A DNA stretch of 52,064 nt from Clostridia bacterium (GTDB lineage: Bacteria; Bacillota; Clostridia; Christensenellales; CAG-917). Numbering within the stretch: position 1 is the stretch's first letter; the number at the start of each line of letters is the position of its first letter. The position numbers were made by a program, and so were the translations under genes. The notes below the pieces were generated by a model. The model was given only the letters and a program-made list of their open reading frames with translations, did no database searches and had not been told where the DNA came from. Below, in pieces: positions 33,472 through 41,811 of the stretch. The stretch is from NCBI GenBank assembly GCA_900754695.1, contig CAAEDU010000044.1, positions 1 through 52,064 of the forward strand, in the 5' to 3' direction.

Positions 33472-34434
33472 TTAATTCCGTTCGGATAGCTTAGAAAGTT
33501 CCGTTGAGAGCACGGCGCTCCATTTTTCGGGTTCTTCGATGTCGGGGGAATGGGCGGAGTCTTCAAACCACACCCAGGTCTTGGACGGGGCTTCGAGGGC
33601 TTCGAACCATTCCTGCGCGATGGCGGACGGGGTGTTGTAGTCGTGTCTGCCCTGCGTGATGACGACGGGGACGTCGAGGCGCTTTATCGCGCTCAGCCGC
33701 TGTCCCACCACGTCGGACCACATGACGTCAGAGAGATAGGTCGCGCCCTGCGCGTATTTCACGATGTCCGCGAGGGTGTATTCCTTTGTTTTGAGGAGGG
33801 GCATCAGCAGCCCTTTGACCAGTCCCTGTTTGCCGCGGTAGATGGCGCCGCCGTAGCGGGAGAGGCAGTCGCGCTGGGTCATCATGCTCTTGTTGTCGGG
33901 ATAGACTCCGTCCACGGGCGCGCCCTTTGCGAGCGCCGCGAGCGCTTTCTTGTCCCCGCGCTTTTTTGCCTCTTCCAGGCAGAAGCGGTAGGAGCCTTCC
34001 TCATTGCGGTCGCCGTCCACGAACTGCCCTTCTCCGACATAAGCGAAAAAGAGATCGGGGCGTTTGCTCACTGCGAGCACGCCGATGATGGAGCCCCAAC
34101 TGTGCCCGACGAGAGCGATCCTGCGCACGCGGAACCGTCCCGCGAGATACTCCGCGAGAAAGAGGATGTCATCCACATATTCCGACACCTTCGGGGTGCG
34201 CTTGCGGATGGCGGGGGTGTAGCTTTTGCCGCTCCCGCGCTGATCCCAGCACACGAGGGTGAACTTCTCGGCAAGGTCGGAGTGATAGCCCAGCACGTTG
34301 TGTCTGTCGCACACACCCGGTCCGCCGTGCACGAAAAGCACGACGGGCAAGCCCTCCTTCGCCGCGCGGATGCGGATGTTCTGTCTGTCACCGTTGATCT
34401 CGATGAATTCTTCCGTGTCGATGGCGTAAGTCAT
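33472..34434 (-). CDS. Alpha/beta-hydrolase, proline iminopeptidase-like
   Basis: A 320-residue cytoplasmic hydrolase. The oxyanion motif HGGPG (residues ~36-40), DQRGSGKS, the nucleophile elbow GHSWGS and the charge-relay region QGRHDYNTP plus FEDSAHSPDIEEP match the prolyl aminopeptidase (S33) subfamily. It starts directly at the stop codon of the amidohydrolase upstream, so the pair is an operon. In such pairs the products often act on small peptides; exact specificity is open. Confidence 0.82.
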   Translation of the reverse strand: MTYAIDTEEFIEINGDRQNIRIRAAKEGLPVVLFVHGGPGVCDRHNVLGYHSDLAEKFTLVCWDQRGSGKSYTPAIRKRTPKVSEYVDDILFLAEYLAGRFRVRRIALVGHSWGSIIGVLAVSKRPDLFFAYVGEGQFVDGDRNEEGSYRFCLEEAKKRGDKKALAALAKGAPVDGVYPDNKSMMTQRDCLSRYGGAIYRGKQGLVKGLLMPLLKTKEYTLADIVKYAQGATYLSDVMWSDVVGQRLSAIKRLDVPVVITQGRHDYNTPSAIAQEWFEALEAPSKTWVWFEDSAHSPDIEEPEKWSAVLSTELSKLSERN

Positions 34435-35748
34435 TCAAAGCTCCTTCATCAGTCCGTCGAGGACGGATTCTATCTTCTCGTTGCGCTTGGGCGCGGGACG
34501 GGCGATGAGCCTGCCGCCCGCAACGACTGCAACGGGGTCGCGCAAAGTCTCGAGACGCTCGACGGGGTTCTCGGCAAGGATGAGGATGTCCGCGCGTTTG
34601 CCTTCTTCGAGTGAGCCCACTTTGTCGCTCTGCCCGACCGCCGCCGCGCCGCCCATCGTCGCGGCATACAGCGCCGCTTTCGCGCCGAAACCGCCCAGTT
34701 TCGCGAAATAGATCACCTCGCGCCACATCCCCGTCTGCGTAGAGAAGGGGCAGGACGCGTCCGTGCCCATCGCCACCGTGATGCCGTGGGCGTAGGCGTC
34801 GCGGACGCATTGCGTCATCGCGTCAAGCACTATGCCGGAATTGAACCTGCGCACTTCGTCGAGTTTGGTGACCTCGGGAGGGAGTTTGTAGTAGGGATAA
34901 GCGGGAGTGTAAGTCGCCACCACCGCGCCGCCGCGGGCTTTCAGGGCGGCAGCCGCCTCCTCGCTCATGTGTGCGCCGTGTTCCACGGTGTCCACGCCGT
35001 TCAACGCCGCAAGTTCCACCCCTTTCGGGCTCTGGATGTGCGCCGCCACCCTCTTGCCGAGAGCGTGCGCTTTGTCACAGGCGGCTTTGATCTGCTCCGC
35101 CGTCATCTTGACTTCGCCCGGCTCGCCCTTCTTCTTGGCGTCCGTCACGCCGCCCGTGATGCAGATCTTGATGAGGTCGGCGCCGTTCTCCGCATTCTGC
35201 GCCGCGAGCGCCGCAAATTCCTCGGGCGTGGACGCGGTGAGCGCGAATGTACCGTCCCCGTGTCCGCCGGGAGCGGTGATGGCAGGCCCCGACACGATGA
35301 GGTCAAGTCCCGCCGCCTTGCCTTTGCCCTTTTTCAGCGCGTCGCGCACCGCGATGTCCGAGCCGCGGAAATCTCCCAGTCCCCTCAGCGTGGTCACGCC
35401 GGAGTTCAGCTCCTGCACGCAGGCAGAAGAGACCAGCATTTTCAGGACTGCCATCCCGAGGGGGCTGTGCACCAGTTTCAGCACCAGCTTCTGCGCGCCG
35501 CCGCCCGAGATGACTTTGCTGGGCGCGCCCGTGCCGAAGAGGTGGGCGTGCGCGTTGACGAGACCGGGCATCGCGAATTTGCCGGACGCGTCATACACGG
35601 CATACCCCGTCCTGTCCCCGCCTGCGGGCGCGACTTTCACGATCTTGCCGTCCTCAACAAAGATGTCCGTGTTCTTTACGAGCGCGCAGTCGGACTTGAC
35701 GTCGACCAGGGTGCAGTTTGCATATACCGTCTTTAAGTTCTTTTTCAT
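34435..35748 (-). CDS. Metal-dependent amidohydrolase (imidazolonepropionase/prolidase-like)
   Basis: A 437-residue amidohydrolase-superfamily member. The metal ligands appear in order: His-x-His in VNAHAHLFG, a probable carboxylated Lys in LIKICITGGV, His in RVAAHIQS, His in VDTVEHGAHM, and Asp in AMGTDASCPF. It ends with the typical beta-sandwich closing block GSLEEGKRADILIL. The start at 35748 has AGAGGAAG; the upstream extension is not used. Substrates of this branch include Xaa-Pro dipeptides and other cyclic amides; not decided here. Operon partner of the downstream proline iminopeptidase-like gene, which favours a dipeptide-related role. Confidence 0.82.
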   Translation of the reverse strand: MKKNLKTVYANCTLVDVKSDCALVKNTDIFVEDGKIVKVAPAGGDRTGYAVYDASGKFAMPGLVNAHAHLFGTGAPSKVISGGGAQKLVLKLVHSPLGMAVLKMLVSSACVQELNSGVTTLRGLGDFRGSDIAVRDALKKGKGKAAGLDLIVSGPAITAPGGHGDGTFALTASTPEEFAALAAQNAENGADLIKICITGGVTDAKKKGEPGEVKMTAEQIKAACDKAHALGKRVAAHIQSPKGVELAALNGVDTVEHGAHMSEEAAAALKARGGAVVATYTPAYPYYKLPPEVTKLDEVRRFNSGIVLDAMTQCVRDAYAHGITVAMGTDASCPFSTQTGMWREVIYFAKLGGFGAKAALYAATMGGAAAVGQSDKVGSLEEGKRADILILAENPVERLETLRDPVAVVAGGRLIARPAPKRNEKIESVLDGLMKEL

Positions 35749-35812
35749 ATCTTCCTCTCGAGCGCAGGCGTCGCGGTTGTCTCCCGCGGGAACGCCCGCC
35801 GCCCTCAACTCA

Positions 35813-35840
35813 ATTATACTACAACCGCCGCCAAGCGCAA
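35813..35840 (-). promoter_or_regulatory. Promoter of the amidohydrolase/peptidase operon
   Basis: -35 TTGCGC (35835-35840), 16-nt spacer, -10 TATAAT (35813-35818). The leader is 55-60 nt and GC-rich. Confidence 0.55.
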
Positions 35841-35926
35841 GCATTTCAAAAAATTTGCGCCCGCGCTCCGCACACGCGAAAGTTATATTTTTTTTTATGA
35901 AATTTTCAAAGTTGAAGAGCGCGTTA

Positions 35927-35955
35927 TTGACACTTCCGCCTCCCGATGTTATAGT
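35927..35955 (+). promoter_or_regulatory. Promoter of the truncated lipoprotein gene
   Basis: -35 TTGACA (35927-35932), 17-nt spacer, -10 TATAGT (35950-35955). The leader contains a CAAAGGC/GCCTTTG hairpin followed by a short pyrimidine run (about 35965-35990). Confidence 0.6.
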
Positions 35956-36016
35956 GTCGGCGTGGGCAAAGGCTTAAGAGGGCCTTTGTCCTTTTATCAA
36001 TTTTAAGGGGGCTTAT

Positions 36017-36352
36017 ATGGCCAAAAAGAAAATCATCGCTCTGTTCGTCATGGCGGCGCTGCTCGTCACGGCGGCTCTTCCCGTGCTCGTCGCGTGCAAC
36101 GACAAAGCGGACGTCACGGGCAAAGGCGTCGAAAGACCAGAGAACATCTTCACCGACGGCATCGACACCGTGGACTCCGACAACCTCGCCGCGGGAGCGC
36201 GGAAGACTACGCAGATCATGTCGGCTCCGTCAGAGTCTGACGCACTCTCAAATGACGTTATGCGCGCACCTTCGGGTGCGCGCTTTAATTTTCGGCACCT
36301 TGTCATTCGGCTTATTATTCTTATTCCGGGCTGGCATGCCAGACCGGAATAA
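36017..36352 (+). pseudogene. Truncated paralog of the downstream GH18 lipoprotein
   Basis: Residues 1-~66 are a lipoprotein signal (lipobox LVAC) followed by ENIFTDGIDTVDSDNLAAGA, which lines up with DKFTNDLDTVDAENLAASA of the lipoprotein gene at 36634. The similarity stops at about position 36210. The frame then runs through an intrinsic terminator (36262-36290) and a repeat element before reaching a stop at 36352, so the original 3' end is gone. Promoter and ribosome site (AAGGGGGC) are intact, so a short peptide may still be made. Most likely a partial duplication followed by deletion. Confidence 0.6.
36262..36290 (+). terminator. Terminator within the truncated lipoprotein frame
   Basis: A 9-bp stem (36262-36270 with 36275-36283), TTCG loop, T-rich tail. 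Confidence 0.65.
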
Positions 36353-36353
36353 T
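36321..36353. repeat. Inverted-repeat element with GCCAG-CCGGAATA arms
   Basis: Two arms, TTATTCCGGGCTGGC and GCCAGACCGGAATAA, separated by AT, pair over their whole length with one mismatch. A half copy, GCCAGCCCGGAATA, is at 36417-36430, and related halves are at 91, 13893 and 39373. The gap 36354-36563 has no gene. Confidence 0.5.
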
Positions 36354-36563
36354 ACGAACCGGGTTCAGCGCCGCCGATTTCCGCCTGAACCGCGTCATTC
36401 GCCTTGCCAATACTATGCCAGCCCGGAATATCTCACGGCACTCTTATTCGCACGCGAGCACCCGGTGCTCCCGCTTTCTTTGGGTTTTCCCGCGAGGCGC
36501 TGCCTTCGCGCATTTGAACTACCGAATGTCTGCCCGATATATCAGAACAAAATAAAAAAAATG

Positions 36564-36593
36564 TTGAAAACACCCCCCTTCCCGTGTTATCAT
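36564..36593 (+). promoter_or_regulatory. Promoter of the GH18 lipoprotein gene
   Basis: -35 TTGAAA (36564-36569), 18-nt spacer, -10 TATCAT (36588-36593). A small hairpin CCGCC/GGCGG follows in the leader. Confidence 0.6.
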
Positions 36594-36633
36594 AAGTTGA
36601 ACCGCCGAGGCGGTACGCTTTTGGGAGCAGTCT

Positions 36634-38337
36634 ATGAAAAAGAAAAAACCGGTCGCAATGATCGCGGCGACGCTCGTTCTCCTGCTTGTCGCGGGAGCGC
36701 TTTTTGTCGCCTGCAACAAAGATGTCGGCGTCGGTTCGATGGGCGTCGAGCCTTACCCCGACAAGTTCACCAACGACCTCGACACCGTTGACGCCGAAAA
36801 CCTCGCGGCAAGCGCGCAAAACATCACGGCATCGAGCGCGGCGGACAGCGCGGGGAACGTCGCGGACGGCGACACCTCGACGGCATGGACGGCAGAAAGC
36901 ACCACCGGACAGTATATCGAGATCACACTTCCCTCGCCTACGGAGATCAACACTGTAGTCCTGCGCGAAAACGGCAACTACATCTCCGGTTTCAGCTTCG
37001 TCACCCCCGACGAGAACGGGGAATATCCGACAGACGGCTACGGCTATTTCGAGAATTTCTTTTACCGTCAGCAGGACAGGATCGAGCGTTACCGCTACTG
37101 CACTTTCGACGCGGTGGAAGTGACCACTTTCCGCATTTATTTTAACTACGTCGACGAAGGCAAGGAACTTTCGATGTCGGAAGTCGAAATCTACAATATT
37201 GCGCCAAAAGAATACACGCAGGACTTCCGCGTGTTCAACTACTACACTCCTCAGGATCTGCAGTACATGGAGACGGCAGACCTCCTTGATGATTTCAGGC
37301 ACGACACCATCACCGACGTCATTCTCATCTCCTTCGCTTTCTGGGACGAGAACGGCGGCATCGTCTATGCCGAGGATCCGAAAAACTACGATACGTCCGA
37401 CCCGGACTACGACCGCGAGACCGATCAGTTCCGCTTCGTCGGCGAGCATCCGGACCCTGACGGCTATTATGACGAAGCGATAGACAAGGTGCTCGCAGCC
37501 GTCGACGGATATGCGGCGGAAAGCGGCAGAAAGATCAACATCTGCATCGACTTCTATCCCAAAGACACTTCAAAACACGGCTTGCCCGCAAACGAGACGG
37601 CGCTTGTGCAAAGCATAAAACAGCTCATCGCCGACGACGACCGCGTGGACGGCATCGACATCGACTGGGAATATCCGACGAGCGCATACGAGTGGAAAGT
37701 GTACGGCGATATGCTGGTGGAAGCGCGCAAAATGCTGGACGCTTCCGGCAAGGACAAGTATATCTCCCTCGCCCTTTCCGCGGGCAGCGTCACCCTCACG
37801 CAAGAGCACATCGACGCGGTGGACTTCGTGCAGATGATGGCTTACGACCGCTTCGACATCATGGACGGCAACCACTCCTCCTTCCGCAGCGGAGCGTACT
37901 CCTCCATGCGTTACTTCGTCAACATCGGCTTCAAGCCCTCGCAGCTTGTCCTGGGCATCCCCCTCTACGGCAGACCGACGAGCTGGGACACCGTGTGGAC
38001 GAACTACGGCTACGGCGACACCGTCTATTCGACGCAGGGCAAAGACCCCTACACCTATTGGGACAACATCCAATGGCTCTATTATGACGGCACCAACCTC
38101 GACGGGAGCATAAAATACGACAACGAGTTCATGCAGGTGTGGGTGAACGGCGCAGCTCTCATCGCGGACAAGACCGCCTATGTCATCGAACAGGGCTTTG
38201 CGGGGGTCATGCTCTGGCGCGAGAGCACGGACTACGCATGGGACGCCGTGGACGGCAACGGAATGCCGCTCAGCGCATTAAGATCAATCTACGACACCGC
38301 CTGCGACAGGATCGTCGGATACGGCGAAAACGCATAA
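36634..38337 (+). CDS. GH18 glycosidase lipoprotein with F5/8 type C-like domain
   Basis: A 567-residue predicted lipoprotein (signal ending LFVAC near residue 26). Residues ~60-190 resemble an F5/8C (CBM32-type) carbohydrate-binding domain: GNVADGDTSTAWTAES, QYIEITLPSPTEINTVVLRE. From ~197 a GH18 barrel begins (FRVFNYYTP). The catalytic motif is VDGIDIDWEYP, which fits DxxDxDxE with the acid Glu intact; the later barrel strands FVQMMAYDRFD, LVLGIPLYGR and FAGVMLWRESTDY are typical. GH18 enzymes cleave chitin or beta-GlcNAc linkages in glycoproteins and peptidoglycan. Its signal region is duplicated in the truncated gene upstream. Followed 16 nt later by another lipoprotein gene. Confidence 0.85.
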   Translation: MKKKKPVAMIAATLVLLLVAGALFVACNKDVGVGSMGVEPYPDKFTNDLDTVDAENLAASAQNITASSAADSAGNVADGDTSTAWTAESTTGQYIEITLPSPTEINTVVLRENGNYISGFSFVTPDENGEYPTDGYGYFENFFYRQQDRIERYRYCTFDAVEVTTFRIYFNYVDEGKELSMSEVEIYNIAPKEYTQDFRVFNYYTPQDLQYMETADLLDDFRHDTITDVILISFAFWDENGGIVYAEDPKNYDTSDPDYDRETDQFRFVGEHPDPDGYYDEAIDKVLAAVDGYAAESGRKINICIDFYPKDTSKHGLPANETALVQSIKQLIADDDRVDGIDIDWEYPTSAYEWKVYGDMLVEARKMLDASGKDKYISLALSAGSVTLTQEHIDAVDFVQMMAYDRFDIMDGNHSSFRSGAYSSMRYFVNIGFKPSQLVLGIPLYGRPTSWDTVWTNYGYGDTVYSTQGKDPYTYWDNIQWLYYDGTNLDGSIKYDNEFMQVWVNGAALIADKTAYVIEQGFAGVMLWRESTDYAWDAVDGNGMPLSALRSIYDTACDRIVGYGENA

Positions 38338-38353
38338 CGGGAGGTTTAACGAC

Positions 38354-39322
38354 ATGAAACGCACACTTAAAACCGCAATTATCGCAATAGTATTGCTTGC
38401 AAGCCTCCTCGCATCCCTCTTTGCGCTCACCGCATGCAACGACGTCGCGTCGAATTATGTCTCCGCAAAAGAGGCATGGGACAGCGCCGCAAACAAGATG
38501 AGCACGGACTCCGGCACCCTCACCGCCACCGTGGGCACGGGGGACGCCGCTCTGCACCTGAACCTCGACCTCACGGGCAGGCGCGTCTACATCGGCGACA
38601 CCTTCAGCATCCGCTATGAGGTGACGGTCGTCGTCCCCGACGCGGACAAGATACAGACGGAAGATTCCACCCTCGACATCGCGAACATGCTCAAAGAGGG
38701 TATCGGCATCACCCTCACCGCGGAAAAGGGAGCGGACGGCGTCATCGACTTCTCGTTGCGAGGGAGCGGGCTACTCGCCATGGTCCTCAACCTCTCCTCA
38801 TCTTTCACGGAGGAGGATATGCACACGACCATCCCCGTGCTCGACCTTGCCGCCAACACTTTCTACGACCCCGAAGGCATGAGCGCGAACGGTGAGGAGT
38901 ATATCATCCCCGGCGACAGTTCCCTCAGGTGGATCCTGGATCAGGTCGCGCCCATCCTCGCCTACGGCGCGGGATACGACATCATGCCCATGATCTACGA
39001 CTGGGTGGACTTCGGCGACGTCACGGGCACCGTCACGTTCGATGACGGCAACTTCTCGACAATGACCACCTCGCAGGACATCGCGGGATTCATGCCCATC
39101 GAGGACGCCCTCTTCCTCGTCTACAACCTCGAGTTCTTCCCCATGACGCTGAAACAGCTTTTTGATGACAAAATGGTCAGCTTCACCGTCCTGGGCAGCA
39201 CGCTCACTCTGGACCTCAGAGAAGTCATCACGGACGGGATCCGCATAGAGGGCAACGTCTCGACCGCTGCGGAATACACCATCCTCCCGGACGACGCCAC
39301 AATGGAGAGCGTCCTCGGTTGA
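38354..39322 (+). CDS. Predicted lipoprotein of unknown function
   Basis: A 322-residue lipoprotein, signal peptide ending in lipobox ALTAC at about residue 28, followed by NDVASNYVSAKEAW. No family is recognised. The rest is rich in Asp/Thr and alternating hydrophobic residues, consistent with a beta-rich extracellular fold. It lies 16 nt after the GH18 gene behind a GGGAGG ribosome site, so it is cotranscribed and may assist the same surface activity. A strong terminator follows. Confidence 0.75.
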   Translation: MKRTLKTAIIAIVLLASLLASLFALTACNDVASNYVSAKEAWDSAANKMSTDSGTLTATVGTGDAALHLNLDLTGRRVYIGDTFSIRYEVTVVVPDADKIQTEDSTLDIANMLKEGIGITLTAEKGADGVIDFSLRGSGLLAMVLNLSSSFTEEDMHTTIPVLDLAANTFYDPEGMSANGEEYIIPGDSSLRWILDQVAPILAYGAGYDIMPMIYDWVDFGDVTGTVTFDDGNFSTMTTSQDIAGFMPIEDALFLVYNLEFFPMTLKQLFDDKMVSFTVLGSTLTLDLREVITDGIRIEGNVSTAAEYTILPDDATMESVLG

Positions 39323-39344
39323 CGGCGCCGACATCTACGGCATG

Positions 39345-39369
39345 ACCGCCCCTTCGGGGGCGGTTTTTT
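39345..39369 (+). terminator. Terminator of the GH18/lipoprotein operon
   Basis: An 8-bp stem (39345-39352 with 39357-39364), TTCG loop, six T residues. Confidence 0.85.
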
Positions 39370-39372
39370 AAT

Positions 39373-39428
39373 GCCGCCCCGGAATGAGACGGTGCGGGAT
39401 CGGAGCAATTATTTTCGGCGCTGTTGCA
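39373..39428. repeat. Dispersed repeat, copy 2
   Basis: Starts GCCGCCCCGGAATG and ends GGAGCAATTATTTTCGGCGC followed by TGTTGC, matching the layout of 91-147. The gap to the next gene also has a promoter: TTGAAA (39539-39544), 18 nt, TATAAT (39563-39568). Confidence 0.45.
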
Positions 39429-39619
39429 AAAACTGCGCTCCTCCTCGCCCCATCCCCTCCCCCGACTTCGCCATATTGTGCCCGAACGCGCCCGCGAACG
39501 GAACCTGTGCCCTCTCCCGCGGCGATGTTTCACTTTTGTTGAAACCGCGCTCCCCGCGCAGGTATAATGGAAATGTTTGCGCGATTTTCGCATTCACTAC
39601 ATCGCAAAGGAGAAAGATC

Positions 39620-40060
39620 GTGAAACAGCAAAAAAAGTTCAGCAACCATTCCATGCCCGCCCGCTGTCCTCGCAAAACACAAGGGAAATGCGTTCTCTTT
39701 GCCGACGCCGCTAAGCTGTATATCGGATATTCCAAAGCGGTCACTTCGGCGGAGACCGCCGTCAAGCGGATGCGTTTCTTCGCGCAGTTCTACAACGCCG
39801 CCTTCGCCGAGCGCAACATCGCGTCCATCTCCCTTCCGATGTCTACCGCTGGTTCGACGGCGTGATCACCGCCAAGCGCCGCGACGGCAAGGGTTGCTAC
39901 GCTCCGCGCACCCTCCGCTCCGTATGGGGACAGCTCTACACCTTCTTCTCGTGGTGCAGCACCCGCTACCCCGTCCAGAACCCGATGTACGCCATCAAAA
40001 TGCCCCGCACCCGCGCCGCGGAACGCAACATGACCTTTCGGCACATAACGTTGCCCTGCA
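39620..40060 (+). pseudogene. Frameshifted remnant of a tyrosine recombinase/integrase
   Basis: A GTG start at 39620 behind AAAGGAGA begins a frame with RMRFFAQFYNAAFAERNI, then breaks near 39838. Continuing in the +1 frame gives DVYRWFDGVITAKRRDG, then APRTLRSVWGQLYTFFSWC and NPMYAIKMPRTRAAERN. Joined, the two frames resemble the N-terminal SAM-like core-binding domain and linker of phage-type or Xer-type tyrosine recombinases. The catalytic domain is missing; similarity ends near 40060. It is most likely a decayed mobile-element integrase. Family call is by pattern, moderately sure. Confidence 0.5.
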
Positions 40061-40182
40061 ACCGCCGCACCGTCTTTATGTATATCCGCCTCATAAATGC
40101 GTATCTCTTTATACAACGATATTTGACTGCAGCCGCAATGCTTAGCATGTTTGTTTCTCAAATGCACGTTTCGTGATATGAC

Positions 40183-40220
40183 GATCCCCGCGCCGTACTG
40201 TTGGGACCGGCGCGGGGATC
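40183..40220. repeat. Inverted repeat with 12-bp arms
   Basis: GATCCCCGCGCC at 40183-40194 pairs perfectly with 40209-40220 across a 14-nt loop. No T-run on either strand. It lies between the integrase remnant and the hypothetical gene. Confidence 0.5.
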
Positions 40221-40267
40221 CCGAAAGCGAGGGAGGACGGGATCCCCCTCGCAAAACGGGGCTGTTG

Positions 40268-40672
40268 TCAAATGAGAGCGGGACACGCGGCGGCGAGCGC
40301 TTCTCCTGTCAAATCAACGCGCGCGCTTTCTCCCGCCCGCTTTTCGCGGACGCGGCGACGCTTCGCACGCTCGCGCTCCATCCTGCGTCCGTAATCCAAG
40401 CTGCGCGGGAGCACCGTGATGAGAGTGCCGCCTTCAAGCACAAAGATATACTCACGGTAAAGCACCATGTCTCTGCCCGCATATTCTTCGCACTCCGCCG
40501 CGATCTCCTTCCTGTGTCTGAGATAAGCCGCACCCGCGCCCCTGCTCTCCGCCTGCCTGACTCCGCGCGCCATCGCATCCGCGACAAACGCCGCGCGCTT
40601 GCTTTCGCTCTTCATGCCGGGCACGCGCTCCTTGATCCTCCTCTCCGCATGTTTGGTGATGATGATGTCCAT
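40268..40672 (-). CDS. Conserved hypothetical protein
   Basis: A 134-residue basic protein. It begins MDIIITKHAERRIKERVPGM and later has YIFVLEGGTLITVLP, a pattern seen in a group of small uncharacterised Firmicutes proteins that open with a (T/S)KHAxxRxKER motif and end with a short strand of the form TLITVL. The C-terminal ~45 residues are Arg-rich (RRMERERAKRRRVREKR) and may bind nucleic acid. Start at 40672 has GGAGGAAGTT. Neighbours are an integrase remnant and the small RNA array, so it may be part of an accessory segment. Confidence 0.6.
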   Translation of the reverse strand: MDIIITKHAERRIKERVPGMKSESKRAAFVADAMARGVRQAESRGAGAAYLRHRKEIAAECEEYAGRDMVLYREYIFVLEGGTLITVLPRSLDYGRRMERERAKRRRVREKRAGESARVDLTGEALAAACPALI

Positions 40673-40883
40673 AACTTCCTCCGCAATATCGTCGTCAAAC
40701 GGGCTTCTCCCGTTTGCAAACATATTATACCGCGCGTCACGTCCCAAAAATGTCCCGCTTCTGCTTCATCGCAAAAAATCCCGCCGCTAAAAATTCACAC
40801 TTGCACGACCTTTGCAGGATCGGAACAAAGCATTCAATACATGGCCGTTTGACAAACAACATGCACCGTGTTAATATTTCAAT

Positions 40884-41042
40884 GATCCCGAACGGGGTAC
40901 TGCCATACGGTGTGCAGGCCGCTAATGCGAGGTTCCGGGTAGCGCCGGCGCGGACGATAGAAGTAAGGCATAAAGCCGGCCGTCGACCCAGGATCGACGG
41001 AGAGCACTTGAAACTCTGCTCACTTACTTTCGTCCTTTTTTT
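40884..41042 (+). ncRNA. Structured small RNA unit 1 (about 155 nt)
   Basis: Promoter TTGACA (40849-40854), 17 nt, TAATAT (40872-40877). The predicted RNA has CGCTA/TAGCG pairing (about 40920-40944) and a 7-bp hairpin CCGTCGA/TCGACGG (about 40980-41000). A long closing stem GGACGA plus AAGTAAG (40952-40967, TAG bulge) pairs with CTTACTT plus TCGTCC (41023-41035), followed by seven T residues. No ORF. First of nine units in a row. No known RNA class recognised (not SRP, tmRNA or RNase P by their cores). Confidence 0.55.
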
Positions 41043-41270
41043 ATCTCTTTTGTTATGCCTGCGTTTGCTCACGACACAGAACCCTTCAATACATTACATC
41101 GGTTGCCCATTCTTCTATTTCAGTTTTTGCGCACTTTTATTCATGCTCATTGAATGATTTCGTACAATTTCGTACGATAAATCGCTCGGTTACAGCCTCA
41201 ACTGCTCGAGGCGTTCTGCGTATATGCACCCAAACATTGACAAAACGTCGATGAATGATATGATGAAAAT

Positions 41271-41349
41271 GCAGGCTGCGGTCAGACCGTGGCACGGTCG
41301 GGACTAGTTTACCGACCACTTCAAGTCCGATTGCGACCGGACTTTTTTT
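41271..41349 (+). ncRNA. Small RNA unit 2
   Basis: Promoter TTGACA (41237-41242), 16 nt, TATGAT (41259-41264). The body contains a GGTCGG/CCGACC hairpin. It ends in AAGTCCG/CGGACTT (41323-41329 with 41338-41344) and seven T residues, directly abutting the next unit's -35 box. Confidence 0.55.
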
Positions 41350-41385
41350 GTTGACTTCTCAGTGTCATTTATCTATACTTTCCGT

Positions 41386-41474
41386 AGAGCGTTGGGCTAT
41401 GTACGAATTGAGTTTCGGGTCGCCCGTAATCAACAGCCACGGCTTTCGAGCTAGTTGTTGTCGCTCTTTTTTCT
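41386..41474 (+). ncRNA. Small RNA unit 3 (family I)
   Basis: Promoter TTGACT (41351-41356), 17 nt, TATACT (41374-41379). The RNA should start at the A of AGAGCG (41386-41391), which pairs with CGCTCT (41462-41467) just before the T-run, so the closing stem doubles as the terminator. Inside are a CGGG/CCCG hairpin and an AACAGC/GTTGTT stem. Homologous to unit 7. Confidence 0.6.
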
Positions 41475-41482
41475 TTTGTTTT

Positions 41483-41553
41483 TTCGGCGGATCACCCGCA
41501 GCAAACACACCGTCGACACCGAAGCAGACCCGATCTTCGCAAAACGCTTGACG
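41483..41553. repeat. 71-bp direct repeat, copy 1
   Basis: Sixty-six of 71 positions match 42125-42195. It contains CACCCGCAGCAAACACACCG and ends in GCAAAACGCTTGACG, including the -35 box of unit 4. Confidence 0.8.
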
Positions 41554-41581
41554 CGCCCGCCGAGGGTGCTTAAAATATGAT

Positions 41582-41706
41582 TGATCTCGAAAGAGATCTT
41601 CCCGATCCGTTCGGGTGCGCCTCATTCGTGAGGCCTCGTTTGGGAGCCATAGCGCTCCTTGCGCAAGGAAGACTGTTCGTAAGATGTTCGCCTTGCGCTT
41701 TTCTTT
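41582..41706 (+). ncRNA. Small RNA unit 4 (family II)
   Basis: Promoter TTGACG (41548-41553), 17 nt, TAAAAT (41571-41576). The 5' hairpin is GATCTC-GAAA-GAGATC (41583-41598), then CCCGA/TCGGG and CCTCA-TTCG-TGAGG hairpins. The terminator is GCGCAAGG/CCTTGCGC (41661-41668 with 41691-41698) and a T-rich tail. Longer than its relatives, units 5 and 8. Confidence 0.58.
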
Positions 41707-41811
41707 TTGTCTCGAATTTACAAAAAAATGAGGAACAACCACGCAGCCCCGCGTCCGATCCGACTTCTGCAAAACGCTTGACGATCCCGTAGAGAAGACT
41801 TAAAATAAAAG

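Noticed and set aside
40714..41157. 147-codon frame across the first small RNA unit
   Set aside because: Unlike real genes here it has no ribosome site, its composition differs and it runs over a promoter and terminator.
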